DNA from: Caldithrix sp.
GTDB taxonomy: Bacteria > Zhuqueibacterota > Zhuqueibacteria > Oceanimicrobiales > Oceanimicrobiaceae
NCBI GenBank assembly: GCA_004356825.1
Contig: SMXC01000319.1
Coordinates: forward strand, 1-32,016
Direction: 5' to 3'
Length of the DNA: 32,016 bases
The notes beneath the pieces are model-generated. The model had not been told where the DNA came from. It did no database searches and saw only the letters and a program-made list of their open reading frames with translations. Positions 1-8,017 of this stretch are shown here, piece after piece; position 1 is the first letter of the stretch, and each line of letters starts with the position of its first letter. The position numbers were made by a program, and so were the translations under genes.

Positions 1-1
1 A

Positions 2-925
2 GTAGTCGGCCGAATCGCTGCGATTCTAAATAACAATCACAACAAGACTCATAATGAAAAAATGGGGTTCTTTGGATTCTTTGAATCTCTGGATGAACCG
101 GAAGCCGCAAAAAAACTATTAGACTCAGCAGAATCCTGGGTTAAAGAAAAAGGCATGACCTCTCTTCGCGGTCCTACGAATTTTACCACGAACGACACCT
201 GCGGCTTTCTTACCGACGGGTTTGATTCAAGCCCGGTGATTATGATGACATACAATCCAAAATACTATCTTAATTTTATGAAAGAGTCTGCTCTGGATAA
301 AGTTAAAGAATTTTATGCGTATTATCTTCATCAGGACACGCCAATGCCTGAACGATTTGTTAAATTTGCAAAAAAGACTTTGCAAGATAAACGCATTCGT
401 CTCCGAAACATAAACATGAAAGATTTTAAAAATGAGATAGCAATAGTGCAAGGAATTTATAATGATGCCTGGGAGAGCAATTGGGGGTTTGTTCCGATGG
501 AGAAAGCCGAATTCCTGCACATGGCCAGGGATTTGAAACCTGTGCTCGATCCCGATATTGTCTTCATTGCCGAAGTTGACGGCGAGCCCGCGGGATTCTC
601 ACTTGCACTGCCAGATTACAATCAAATACTGAAAGAGATCAACGGCCGATTATTTCCATTTGGAATTTTCAAGCTCTTATTGAACAAAAAGAAGATCACA
701 GCGGTGCGGGTTATCACACTGGGAGTTCGTCATAAGTTTCAAAAAAAACGCGGCCTTGCACCTGCATTTTACTATGAGACTTATGTGCGGGGAACCCGCA
801 AGGGATATTCTTCGGGAGAGTTTTCCTGGATTTTGGAAGATAATGTTTTGATGAACCGGGCGCTGGAAGGAATTGGCGCTAAAGTTTACAAGAAATATGC
901 AATGTACGAAAAGAAGATTGATTAA
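2..925 (+). CDS. GNAT-like N-acyltransferase, 5' end cut by window
   Basis: The reading frame is open from base 2, and codons upstream of the first ATG (62) already read like protein: VVGRIAAI, then NHN and EKMGFFGFFE. That GRIAAI/NxxHN/GFFGFFE block is typical of a family of about 370 residues with a GNAT fold, so the true start lies left of the window. The visible part has a middle segment with VFIAEVDGEPAGFSLALPD (a GNAT beta4/beta5-like strand) and a C-terminal segment with EFSWILEDN and an aromatic-rich end. Members are annotated only as GNAT-superfamily or hypothetical proteins; the substrate is unknown. Its last four bases overlap the end of the convergent zinc-ribbon gene, so there is no room for a separate terminator. 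I am confident of the family and not of any activity. Confidence 0.8.
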   Translation, partial: VVGRIAAILNNNHNKTHNEKMGFFGFFESLDEPEAAKKLLDSAESWVKEKGMTSLRGPTNFTTNDTCGFLTDGFDSSPVIMMTYNPKYYLNFMKESALDKVKEFYAYYLHQDTPMPERFVKFAKKTLQDKRIRLRNINMKDFKNEIAIVQGIYNDAWESNWGFVPMEKAEFLHMARDLKPVLDPDIVFIAEVDGEPAGFSLALPDYNQILKEINGRLFPFGIFKLLLNKKKITAVRVITLGVRHKFQKKRGLAPAFYYETYVRGTRKGYSSGEFSWILEDNVLMNRALEGIGAKVYKKYAMYEKKID

Positions 926-1254
926 TCATACCAATAAAGTACCCTGCCACACCCTTCGCAATTGATAACATCTTGATCACTACGGCCCCGGGTAATAAGT
1001 GACGTAGGAATTCGCATAAAGCACCCCAAACAAATATCGTCCTTAACCGGTATGATTGCCCGTTTATACCTTTTTCGTAAATTTTCATAATTATAAAGCA
1101 GGGGTTTACTCAACTTCTCGGCCAACTGGCTCCGCGCTTCCTTAAGTTTTTCTTTTCCGCCAACCTTGAAACCGATTTGTTTAACTTCGTCGATATCGGT
1201 TATCATAACATCAAGGTCTTGTAGAGCGACCAGTAATTCTAAATGTTTAAGCAT
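922..1254 (-). CDS. Short C4-type zinc-ribbon protein (zf-RING_7-like)
   Basis: This 110-residue protein has a charged, probably coiled-coil helical N-terminal half and a C-terminal zinc ribbon with Cys75-x2-Cys78 and Cys99-x2-Cys102, ending CGRVLYWYD. The CxxC...CxxCGRxLY pattern is that of the zf-RING_7 (C4-type zinc ribbon) family, whose usual members are about 230-250 residues with a long coiled coil. This copy keeps the ribbon and only a short helix. The family is thought to bind nucleic acid or act as an adaptor; no reaction is known. Its ATG follows the stop codon of the EIIA gene directly (TAGATG), so translation is probably coupled. It is the last gene of the manC operon. Confidence 0.8.
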   Translation of the reverse strand: MLKHLELLVALQDLDVMITDIDEVKQIGFKVGGKEKLKEARSQLAEKLSKPLLYNYENLRKRYKRAIIPVKDDICLGCFMRIPTSLITRGRSDQDVINCEGCGRVLYWYD

Positions 1255-1719
1255 CTAATCAACTCCATTGAAAACCTGAATGAATTCATCAAAAGTCTCC
1301 ACTTTCTTCAGCTTGTTTCTATTTTTAACGCCGCTCAAAACTTCGACCAATTTACCTAAGATGGGCAGGTAACGATTATTTTCATCGTGAGGCGGTGCTA
1401 AAACCATGAAAACAAGATTAACCGGTTTATTATCGATGGAATCAAAGTCCATTCCCTGCTCGGATTTTCCAAAAGCAATTTTGACGTCCATGGCAGCGGT
1501 AGTCCTTCCGTGCGGAATGGCCACTCCCTTGCCAATGCCTGTGCTGCCCAGCGTTTCTCTTTTTTGCAGCATTTCGAGAACGATGCTTTTCTTTCTGATT
1601 ATTTTAGATTTAACAAACAAACTCGCCAATTCATCCAGTGATGCGTCTTTTGTCGAGGCTTTCATTTGCGAAATAAAAAGATCTTCGCTAAAGTAATCTA
1701 ACAGGTCTTTTGTTTCCAT
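1255..1719 (-). CDS. PTS EIIA domain protein (fructose/PtsN type)
   Basis: This is a single-domain EIIA of 154 residues from the chosen start. The phosphorylatable histidine lies in GVAIPHGR (His70), preceded by the family-typical KRETLGSTGIG and followed by LVFMVLAPPHDENN. In the PTS this His accepts phosphate from HPr; stand-alone forms such as PtsN are regulators rather than sugar carriers. No EIIB, EIIC, HPr or EI gene is in the window, so a regulatory role is likely (inference). An in-frame ATG at 1773 would add 18 residues but would overlap the upstream gene by 23 bases. The ATG at 1719 has an AGAGGG site upstream (spacing is long, about 13) and begins the conserved domain, so I prefer it. 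Confidence 0.85.
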   Translation of the reverse strand: METKDLLDYFSEDLFISQMKASTKDASLDELASLFVKSKIIRKKSIVLEMLQKRETLGSTGIGKGVAIPHGRTTAAMDVKIAFGKSEQGMDFDSIDNKPVNLVFMVLAPPHDENNRYLPILGKLVEVLSGVKNRNKLKKVETFDEFIQVFNGVD

Positions 1720-1750
1720 CTTAATATCTTTTCCCTCTTTCGTGTGTTTT

Positions 1751-2014
1751 TTATTGCCCCAAACTATCTGCATTTCCGATAACCTCTCTTAAAGCAGGGA
1801 CCAGATATAGATTATCTAAATCAAAATTTGATTTAAGCTCATTTGCCATAATCATAATCTTTTGGTTGGCGTTAAGATTCTTGTTGAGGATGAATTGCTT
1901 TTTCTCCTTGAATCGGCAGATGCCTCCTCGAAAGTCACCTTTTTCGTATCGCAGCTCAACTTCTAAATCGGTCAAGAGTTTCTCGAAGCTTTGTAGTACC
2001 TCGTCATCATGCAT
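1751..2014 (-). CDS. Conserved hypothetical protein, 87 aa
   Basis: This small soluble protein has no signal peptide or membrane segment. The core RYEKGDFRGGICRFKEKKQF followed by ILNKNLNANQK resembles a small uncharacterised family known mainly from Bacteroidota and relatives, where the YEKGDFxGGxCR block is conserved; no function is assigned. It starts with an ATG behind GAGG (spacing about 9), 10 bases after the manC stop, and is followed by the EIIA gene, so it lies inside one transcription unit. Real-gene status rests on the conserved-looking motif and tight packing. Confidence 0.7.
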   Translation of the reverse strand: MHDDEVLQSFEKLLTDLEVELRYEKGDFRGGICRFKEKKQFILNKNLNANQKIMIMANELKSNFDLDNLYLVPALREVIGNADSLGQ

Positions 2015-2024
2015 TTGCCGTACC

Positions 2025-3095
2025 TCACAGATATTTAGTCATGTTTTTTCTTTTTGCAATTTCAACAACATACTTGACATCTTGAGCGCGATCTCGTGGG
2101 CAAATAAGAATGGCGTCTTCGGTTTCAACCAACATGATATTATCGAGCCCAACTATGGCAACGCATTTGTCAGGGGAATCAATAAAACAGCCCTTACTGT
2201 CTTTAACAATATGTTGCCCAATGAGCACGTTTTCATCTTTATCCTTTTTATGAAGCTTGTAGACCTCATCCCAGGATCCCAGATCATTCCATTCAAACTC
2301 CCCTTTCAACACGGCAACATCTTTGGCATGTTCCATGACCCCGTAATCAATCGAAATATTTTTGATCTGGCAATAAACCCGCTCGATGGTTTCGTCTTGT
2401 TTGGGTGTTCCCAATACTTTTTTTATCTCCAAAAGCCCGTCGTACAAATGCGGGATGTTTTCCTCAATTTCTTTAAGAATGGTTTGAGTTTTCCAAATAA
2501 ATATACCGCTGTTCCAAAGGAAGTCTCCGCTCTTTATAAATCTTTTGGCAGTTTCAAAATTCGGTTTTTCAGCAAAGGTTTTTACCTTCAGCAGTTGCAC
2601 GCCGTTAACATTTTCGAGTGTTTCGTTAAATTGAACATAACCATATCCCGTGGCCGGGTAAGTAGGTTTGATGCCAATGGTGACCAGGCTGCCTCTTTCA
2701 GCTGCAATTTTGGCCCCCACCTTTATCGTCTTGTGAAACAAACTATTGTTCGCTATAAGATGATCTGCAGGCAGGACAACCATGACGCTCTCGGGATCCA
2801 GTCGTTCCAGAAACAATGCCGAGAGTCCGATACATGGAGCTGTGTTTTTGCCTTTTGGCTCGATGATATAATTATTTTTGGGGATCCAGGGTAGTTGGGT
2901 TCTAATTTCTTGCAATTGACTTCGAGTAGAAACCACAAACAGACGTTCGGCAGGAACTAATGGCCTTAATCTATCGACTGTATTCTGGATTAACGTTTTT
3001 TTCCCATAAATATTTAAAAGCTGCTTGGGATGTTTTTCACGGCTTTTGGGCCAAAATCTCGTCCCTAACCCGCCGGCCATTATTACTGCAAACAT
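2025..3095 (-). CDS. manC: Mannose-1-phosphate guanylyltransferase
   Basis: This enzyme makes GDP-mannose from GTP and mannose-1-phosphate in the cytoplasm, supplying glycan synthesis. The nucleotidyltransferase signature is at the N terminus (MAGGLGTRFWPKSR, then HPKQLL). VVLPADHLI supplies the metal-binding Asp region, and GYGYVQ, FAEKPN and WNSGIFIW follow in the usual order. At 356 residues it is the single-domain type, lacking the C-terminal cupin phosphomannose-isomerase domain of about 470-residue ManC/AlgA proteins. A strong Shine-Dalgarno (AGGGGAG) precedes the ATG. It heads a four-gene minus-strand operon with the 87-aa, EIIA and zinc-ribbon genes. A plausible consumer of sugar nucleotides, the membrane glycosyltransferase at 4914-6482, lies nearby. 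Confidence 0.93.
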   Translation of the reverse strand: MFAVIMAGGLGTRFWPKSREKHPKQLLNIYGKKTLIQNTVDRLRPLVPAERLFVVSTRSQLQEIRTQLPWIPKNNYIIEPKGKNTAPCIGLSALFLERLDPESVMVVLPADHLIANNSLFHKTIKVGAKIAAERGSLVTIGIKPTYPATGYGYVQFNETLENVNGVQLLKVKTFAEKPNFETAKRFIKSGDFLWNSGIFIWKTQTILKEIEENIPHLYDGLLEIKKVLGTPKQDETIERVYCQIKNISIDYGVMEHAKDVAVLKGEFEWNDLGSWDEVYKLHKKDKDENVLIGQHIVKDSKGCFIDSPDKCVAIVGLDNIMLVETEDAILICPRDRAQDVKYVVEIAKRKNMTKYL

Positions 3096-3131
3096 TTACG
3101 TTTCTCCCCTTTAACCAGAAATATCCGGCAC

Positions 3132-3177
3132 AAAAATGCCACTGCTGGTTACATTCACCCGGCTAACCAACAATGGC
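3132..3177 (-). terminator. Intrinsic terminator after the flavoprotein gene
   Basis: On the minus strand a 14-bp stem (GCCATTGTTGGTTA with TAACCAGCAGTGGC, two G-U pairs) closes a 12-base loop and is followed by ATTTTT. It sits about 80 bases past the stop of the geranylgeranyl-reductase-like gene and just ahead of the manC ribosome site, so it separates the two transcription units. Confidence 0.8.
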
Positions 3178-3257
3178 AAAATTATCTTTGTAATTCTCAT
3201 TCAAAAATGATATTGGGTAAGACTTATAGTTAAGATAATGAATTCCTTTTATCAAAA

Positions 3258-4466
3258 TCAAGTATTTTTCAAAATAGATTTTAAGGCAGTCAGGGCTGTC
3301 TTCCTAAACAAACCTGGAACTGAATGTGACATCCTAAGCAATAATTTGAAACTAAATTTACCCTTTAAAAAGATTGGGATGAGTGCGCTGTCCAATTTAG
3401 CCAAAACCTTAATTCGGGCATCCCATTGCTCATCCGAATAACTCACCAACCGTTTGTTTACGAATTCACCTACTTGAAAGACCCGCTTGTATTTCTTTTT
3501 CCACAATGCCTCGTATTTGCTGAGAAACCTGGTCTCAAATCGTTGTTTTTGAACCGCTTCCCCAGCCACTCTTCCGGCCATACGGCCGATATCAATTGCA
3601 AAACGTATGCCTTCGCCCAGCAAAGTAGAAATTAATCCACCGGCGTCTCCAACCACCAAAACACCGTCAGTCACGGTTTTTTTCAGATAGATTTCGCTCG
3701 GGATCAAACCGGTGTGATATTCTATTTGGCTGACGTCAGAAAGTTCCTGTTTAAACAAAACAGGGTTATTAAGAAGCTTGTCTAAATATCTCCGGGGATC
3801 GATTTTATTCTCCGAATTTATAACACCGACTCCCAAACGAATTCTCTGGTTTGGGTGTGGAAAAATCCAGGCATATCCCGCAGGTGCAACTTGATTGCCA
3901 AAAAGGAAAGCCACCCTGTCTTGTGGCCAATGCGGTGCAAACAAATCATATTCTGCACCCACACCTAACTTAGCAAAGCCATTCGACAGGCCAACTTTAC
4001 GGGCAATCACACTTGCAACGCCACTGGCATCGATCACTAAAGGTGCCTCGAACAGACGTTCACGTGCTTTGTTGCGGACTTTTAAACCGCTTATTCGTTT
4101 CGCGTCATAGTGCAGGCCGACAACAGTGGAATCAACAAAAATTTCAGCACCCTCGGCCGCAGCGATTTCGGCCAAGTATTGGTACAAACCGCGAATATCT
4201 AAAATACAGCTCGGAGGAGTATCGAATCTAAAGACAGCTTTTTCGTTCGTTGAGGCAAAAATCCCTTCATGTATGGGGTGCATAAATCGCCCGGGTATAT
4301 CTAACGCCTTAAGTTCATCGATCCAGCTGCCACCGCTGGTATGAACCGGGTAGCCGATTTCCTTACTTTTTTCAAATACTGCTACTTTTGCACCAGACTT
4401 CGCAGCAGTGAAAGCTGCGGACAAACCGGCCGGCCCACCGCCAGTGATGAGGACATCGTATTTCAT
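3258..4466 (-). CDS. Geranylgeranyl-reductase-family FAD oxidoreductase
   Basis: This 402-residue flavoprotein has an N-terminal Rossmann motif (DVLITGGGPAGLSAA, then VAVFEKS). A middle segment carries LVIDASGVASVIARKVG, and the second FAD contact is DGVLVVGDAGGLISTLLGEG. This order is that of the geranylgeranyl reductase (ChlP/BchP-like) family, which saturates prenyl chains of lipids or quinones. Nothing else for chlorophyll or archaeal lipids is visible, so a role in reducing a menaquinone or other isoprenoid side chain is a guess. The trxA terminator lies only about 19 bases upstream of its start, and I see no convincing Shine-Dalgarno. It ends in its own strong terminator. Confidence 0.85.
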   Translation of the reverse strand: MKYDVLITGGGPAGLSAAFTAAKSGAKVAVFEKSKEIGYPVHTSGGSWIDELKALDIPGRFMHPIHEGIFASTNEKAVFRFDTPPSCILDIRGLYQYLAEIAAAEGAEIFVDSTVVGLHYDAKRISGLKVRNKARERLFEAPLVIDASGVASVIARKVGLSNGFAKLGVGAEYDLFAPHWPQDRVAFLFGNQVAPAGYAWIFPHPNQRIRLGVGVINSENKIDPRRYLDKLLNNPVLFKQELSDVSQIEYHTGLIPSEIYLKKTVTDGVLVVGDAGGLISTLLGEGIRFAIDIGRMAGRVAGEAVQKQRFETRFLSKYEALWKKKYKRVFQVGEFVNKRLVSYSDEQWDARIKVLAKLDSALIPIFLKGKFSFKLLLRMSHSVPGLFRKTALTALKSILKNT

Positions 4467-4484
4467 TTGGTTGATCTTTTTGGC

Positions 4485-4521
4485 AAAAAAAAATAAGGCA
4501 CCTGACTAAATCAAGTGCCTT
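4485..4521 (-). terminator. Intrinsic terminator of trxA
   Basis: On the minus strand AAGGCAC pairs with GTGCCTT around a 13-base loop and is followed by A and nine T residues (4485-4493). It is about 20 bases after the trxA stop codon. A textbook rho-independent terminator. Confidence 0.9.
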
Positions 4522-4542
4522 GAAAATTTTGTTTAAATTTAC

Positions 4543-4866
4543 TTAAAGGGCAGCTTCTAGTTTCGATTGAAGCTGGTTTTTGGGAACGGCACCGACAATT
4601 TGATCGACCACTTCTCCACCCTTGAAAATTAGTAGAGAAGGGATGCTACGGACTCCATATTTGCCCGCTGTAACTTGATTATTATCAACATCCAGCTTGC
4701 CGACTTTTGCCCGACCTTCAAATTCACCGGCTAATTCCTCAACCGAAGGAGCAATCATTTTACAGGGACCGCACCATTCAGCCCAAAAATCAACTAAAAC
4801 AGGTAAATCAGAACTTATGACCTCTGAATCAAAATTATCATCTGTGAATGTTATTGGTTTTGACAT
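4543..4866 (-). CDS. trxA: Thioredoxin
   Basis: A 107-residue cytoplasmic thioredoxin. The redox motif WCGPCK is at residues 31-36, VLVDFWAE forms the strand before it, and the cis-proline loop is RSIPSLLIF. Length and layout match classical TrxA. It reduces disulfides in client enzymes using electrons from thioredoxin reductase, which is not in the window. The ATG follows AAGGAGC at good spacing. It lies 47 bases after the glycosyltransferase stop and may be co-transcribed with it. A strong terminator follows. Confidence 0.97.
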   Translation of the reverse strand: MSKPITFTDDNFDSEVISSDLPVLVDFWAEWCGPCKMIAPSVEELAGEFEGRAKVGKLDVDNNQVTAGKYGVRSIPSLLIFKGGEVVDQIVGAVPKNQLQSKLEAAL

Positions 4867-4913
4867 ATTTAAAGCTCCTTAAAATCATATAACATTTTAA
4901 CTTAATTATTTCG

Positions 4914-6482
4914 TTATTTTTCTGCTGACAATGCTGTAGTCTCAACAGCAGGAGGAACTCCAGACTCGGGTGATAGTGGCTGAGGCGCTATCCAGTTCAG
5001 CAGCGACGCCTTTTTATTTTCTTTCCGCTCTTTGTACATCTGCAGGAAAGAGAGGGAGGCAATATACAAAAAACCAAACTGGAATAGTGCAAAAAACGGG
5101 ATCGACATATAAACTTTATTAATCAGTGCGTAAACAATACTAGCAGTAAAATAAAGCCCAAGCAGCATTTCCAAAAATGGAAGAAAATTCTTGTCAGTGC
5201 TATAAACCTTGTTTTTCCAACCGTCGTTTTTAGATTCAATCCTATATTTGGGGGTGCGCTTGAAATCGGTTTTAACATTAAAAAGAGCTTCGAGGACTGC
5301 TTTACTGTTATTGAGCGAAAGTCCGATGGCGAAAGCAATTGTGGCTGGAATATATTTTATCCTTCGTCGCCAATCCGGATAAATTTCCCGTTGACAAACG
5401 AGGTAAAACACAAAAACCGAAACAGTAGCGGAAAAGAAAAGCAATAAATAAATCGGTAAGAATTGATACATCTTAAAGTTAAACAGCATAATGGAAATCG
5501 GTACGATAAAAATCGCCGGGATGGTCATAAGTAAATAACTGAAATTACCAACCAGATGAATGCAGGCTTCCCATTTGACTTTAAGAGGCAAATCGCTTTT
5601 CACAATTCTTGGTAACAATTTTTTCGCAGTTTGCACTGAGCCTTTGGCCCAACGGTGCTGCTGAAGTTTATAGGCATCCATTTGAACGGGAAGTTCAGCG
5701 GGCGCAATGACATCCGGCACGTAGACAAACTTCCAACCGTTAAGTTGCGCCCGATAGCTTAGATCCAGATCTTCTGTAAGAGTATCATGCTGCCAGCCAC
5801 CGGCGGATTCGATAGCCTTCTTCCGCCAAATCCCCGCAGTTCCATTGAAGTTAAAAAATCTGCCGGACCGATTGCGCGCCGTGTGCTCAATAATGAAATG
5901 CCCATCTAAAAAGACAGATTGAATCTGAGTAAGGAGCGAGTAATTCTGGTTGATATGTCCCCATCGTGCTTGAACCATGCCGATTTTTTCGTTAACAAAG
6001 TAGGGGACGGTTTTCTTGAGGAAATCTGGTTTTGGCACGAAATCAGCGTCAAAAATGGCGACAAAATCTCCCGTTGCTCTTTTTAATCCTGCCGCAAGCG
6101 CGCCAGCTTTAAAACCGATTCGGTTACTGCGGTGAATGTGTTTGATATCAACGCCACGCTTTCTAAACTCTTGAGCCAAATTCCTGGCCATATTCCGAGT
6201 TTCATCTGTAGAATCGTCCAGTACCTGAATTTCCAGCAGATGGTTGGGATAGTCCAGTTTGCAAACAGTGGTTATAAGTCTTTCGATAACATATTTTTCA
6301 TTATAAATTGGTAATTGTACTGTAACTTTGGGAAGGGACTCGAATTTGCCCGGTTTAAATATGGGGTGTTTCTTGTACTTCCAATACAAATATAACAAAA
6401 AATATTTATGGATTCCGAAAAGGGCTAATATAAAAATCCCCACACCGTAAAATGCAAGCAACGCAATTTCACTTCCAGACAT
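4914..6482 (-). CDS. Membrane GT2 glycosyltransferase, CslA/cellulose-synthase-like
   Basis: A processive family-2 glycosyltransferase of 522 residues. One N-terminal membrane helix (about 5-35) precedes the GT-A domain with LDDSTD (Asp89-90), FDADFVP (145-147), TEDLDLSYR (236-238) and QQHRW (274-278), the D,D,D,QxxRW set of synthases that polymerise and export beta-glycans. Several membrane helices follow (about 310-365, 370-400, 430-480), then a Pro/Ser/Glu-rich tail. The single-chain layout is closest to CslA-type mannan/glucan synthases; sugar and acceptor cannot be told from sequence. manC, which makes GDP-mannose, lies 1.8 kb away in another unit, which is suggestive only. No c-di-GMP PilZ domain is evident. 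Confidence 0.88.
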   Translation of the reverse strand: MSGSEIALLAFYGVGIFILALFGIHKYFLLYLYWKYKKHPIFKPGKFESLPKVTVQLPIYNEKYVIERLITTVCKLDYPNHLLEIQVLDDSTDETRNMARNLAQEFRKRGVDIKHIHRSNRIGFKAGALAAGLKRATGDFVAIFDADFVPKPDFLKKTVPYFVNEKIGMVQARWGHINQNYSLLTQIQSVFLDGHFIIEHTARNRSGRFFNFNGTAGIWRKKAIESAGGWQHDTLTEDLDLSYRAQLNGWKFVYVPDVIAPAELPVQMDAYKLQQHRWAKGSVQTAKKLLPRIVKSDLPLKVKWEACIHLVGNFSYLLMTIPAIFIVPISIMLFNFKMYQFLPIYLLLFFSATVSVFVFYLVCQREIYPDWRRRIKYIPATIAFAIGLSLNNSKAVLEALFNVKTDFKRTPKYRIESKNDGWKNKVYSTDKNFLPFLEMLLGLYFTASIVYALINKVYMSIPFFALFQFGFLYIASLSFLQMYKERKENKKASLLNWIAPQPLSPESGVPPAVETTALSAEK

Positions 6483-6570
6483 TTACTTGTATTAACCTTT
6501 TGTTAGTTTTAATTAATTGCAACTAAGCAAATTACAACCGAACCCAGCTTTACTCTATTCCCAAAACATT

Positions 6571-6593
6571 AAAATTGTTGAGAAAGCAACAAT
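6571..6593 (-). terminator. Possible terminator of nadK
   Basis: On the minus strand ATTGTTG and CAACAAT form a 7-bp stem around a six-base loop, followed by TTTTAATGTTTT. It is about 50 bases past the nadK stop. The stem is AT-rich, so it is weaker than the other terminators here. Confidence 0.5.
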
Positions 6594-6642
6594 CGGTGGG
6601 CAAATGAAGGTCTAAAAACAGGAAGAATATATTGATTTTAGG

Positions 6643-7560
6643 TTAGGAAGTCAAGCGATTTCGGCTCTTTCGAGTCGCCGCTTTTGTATCCAAACTTTCA
6701 CGAATATCCTCACCCCAGTTGAGTTTTGCTCGCAGCACATCATAAAAACTACGCCCGCGATAGGAAACTAATTTAACTTGATAATCCGCCTTTCGAATTG
6801 TGGCAGTCTGTCCTTGTTTTAACTTTTTACCAACCTGGCCGTCCGCGCTTAATAATACATTTTCGGGGGCGTATTCAATCTTAATTTTAACCACTTTGTC
6901 GTCAGGTATCACCACCGGCCTGGCTCCCAATGTATGAGGACTAATCGGGTTGATAATTATCGCATTCATTGAGGGCAGTAAAATAGGCCCGCCGGCGGCC
7001 AGCGAATAAGCAGTGGAACCCGTTGGCGTCGAGATTATTAAACCATCAGAAATATATGTATTCAAGAACTCATCGTCGATAAACGTCTTGATATGTATGA
7101 CCCGGGAGACGGCGCCTTTATCAAAAACCAGATCGTTTAATGCATGGTACTGATTGTCTTTTTCTCCCTCAACCTCAGCTTTAAGGACCATTCTTTTAAC
7201 GATTTGATAGTTTCCCTTTAAGATGCCTTCCATACTGGCGTAAAGTTCATCAGGAGTTACTTCAGCCAGGAAGCCCATCCCGCCCATTTTCACCCCCAAA
7301 ATTGGCACCCCCGAATCTCCGATAGCGCGGGCCGTGGAAAGGATGGTTCCGTCACCGCCAAACGAAATCACCATTTGACATTTTTCGCAAAAGCTCTTTA
7401 GATCGAAGCGACGGTTGGACTCATTTGGCAGGCTTAAGTGGTCGGCGAGTTCACTCTCTATTATAAAATCTGCCCCAACTTTCTGAAGCCATTTAATAAA
7501 TTTGCTAACGAACGGTTTGACACTCGCCTTATCGGTATTTCCTGTAAGTCCTAAAATCAT
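6643..7560 (-). CDS. nadK: NAD kinase
   Basis: Phosphorylates NAD to NADP in the cytoplasm. From the ATG at 7560 the protein has 305 residues, a usual NadK length. The GGDGT motif (residues 68-72, within VISFGGDGTILSTARAI) and the NAD-binding loop SDGLIISTPTGSTAYSLAAGG with NDLVFDKG before it are all present. A longer in-frame start at 7683 adds 41 residues (ICHGLIFLAKK...) that match nothing in the family; the ATG at 7560, preceded by CAGGAAA, begins exactly at the conserved MILGLTGN, so I chose it. It is downstream of xseA-xseB on the same strand. Confidence 0.93.
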   Translation of the reverse strand: MILGLTGNTDKASVKPFVSKFIKWLQKVGADFIIESELADHLSLPNESNRRFDLKSFCEKCQMVISFGGDGTILSTARAIGDSGVPILGVKMGGMGFLAEVTPDELYASMEGILKGNYQIVKRMVLKAEVEGEKDNQYHALNDLVFDKGAVSRVIHIKTFIDDEFLNTYISDGLIISTPTGSTAYSLAAGGPILLPSMNAIIINPISPHTLGARPVVIPDDKVVKIKIEYAPENVLLSADGQVGKKLKQGQTATIRKADYQVKLVSYRGRSFYDVLRAKLNWGEDIRESLDTKAATRKSRNRLTS

Positions 7561-7764
7561 TTTCCTGTTGATGTATTCTTTGTACTCTCTGTGCCTGTTT
7601 AAGTAACACCTGAATAGGGATTGGCTTTCGGCGATTTTTTTAGCTAAAAAAATCAATCCGTGACAAATAGTTATCGAAATCACCCTCGCAGGCGAAATGA
7701 TACTGACCAGCTAAATCTCACGAATTAAAAACGAAGGCCAAAAACTAATGGCCAAGCAGGTATT

Positions 7765-7983
7765 TTAAATATCAGCAGATTTCAATTTGAAATCAGCGCC
7801 GGTTTTCACCAGCGTTTTGATCTTATCCTCGGTTTCGTTGAGTTTGATTGAACAAAACCTGGTTAACTCCACACCTTCTTCATAAATCTTGAGCGATTCC
7901 TCGAGAGGTAAATTTCCCTCCTCTAATTCGGCAACGATCTCTTCCAATCGCTTAATGGCTTGTTCAAAGGTTTTCTTGGGCAT
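7765..7983 (-). CDS. xseB: Exodeoxyribonuclease VII small subunit
   Basis: A 72-residue protein with the family core FEQAIKRLEEIVAELEEGN followed by LPLEESLKIYEEGVELTRFC. XseB forms a long helical hairpin, and several copies assemble with one XseA to degrade single-stranded DNA. Length is normal. It follows xseA by 34 bases on the same strand, the usual pairing. Confidence 0.93.
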   Translation of the reverse strand: MPKKTFEQAIKRLEEIVAELEEGNLPLEESLKIYEEGVELTRFCSIKLNETEDKIKTLVKTGADFKLKSADI

Positions 7984-8017
7984 TCAATCCTTAATTAACA
8001 TTTTCGCAAAATATTTT

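Noticed and set aside
7741-7764. GGCCA/TGGCC hairpin after xseB
   Set aside because: Only a 5-bp stem and no T-run; not enough for a terminator call.
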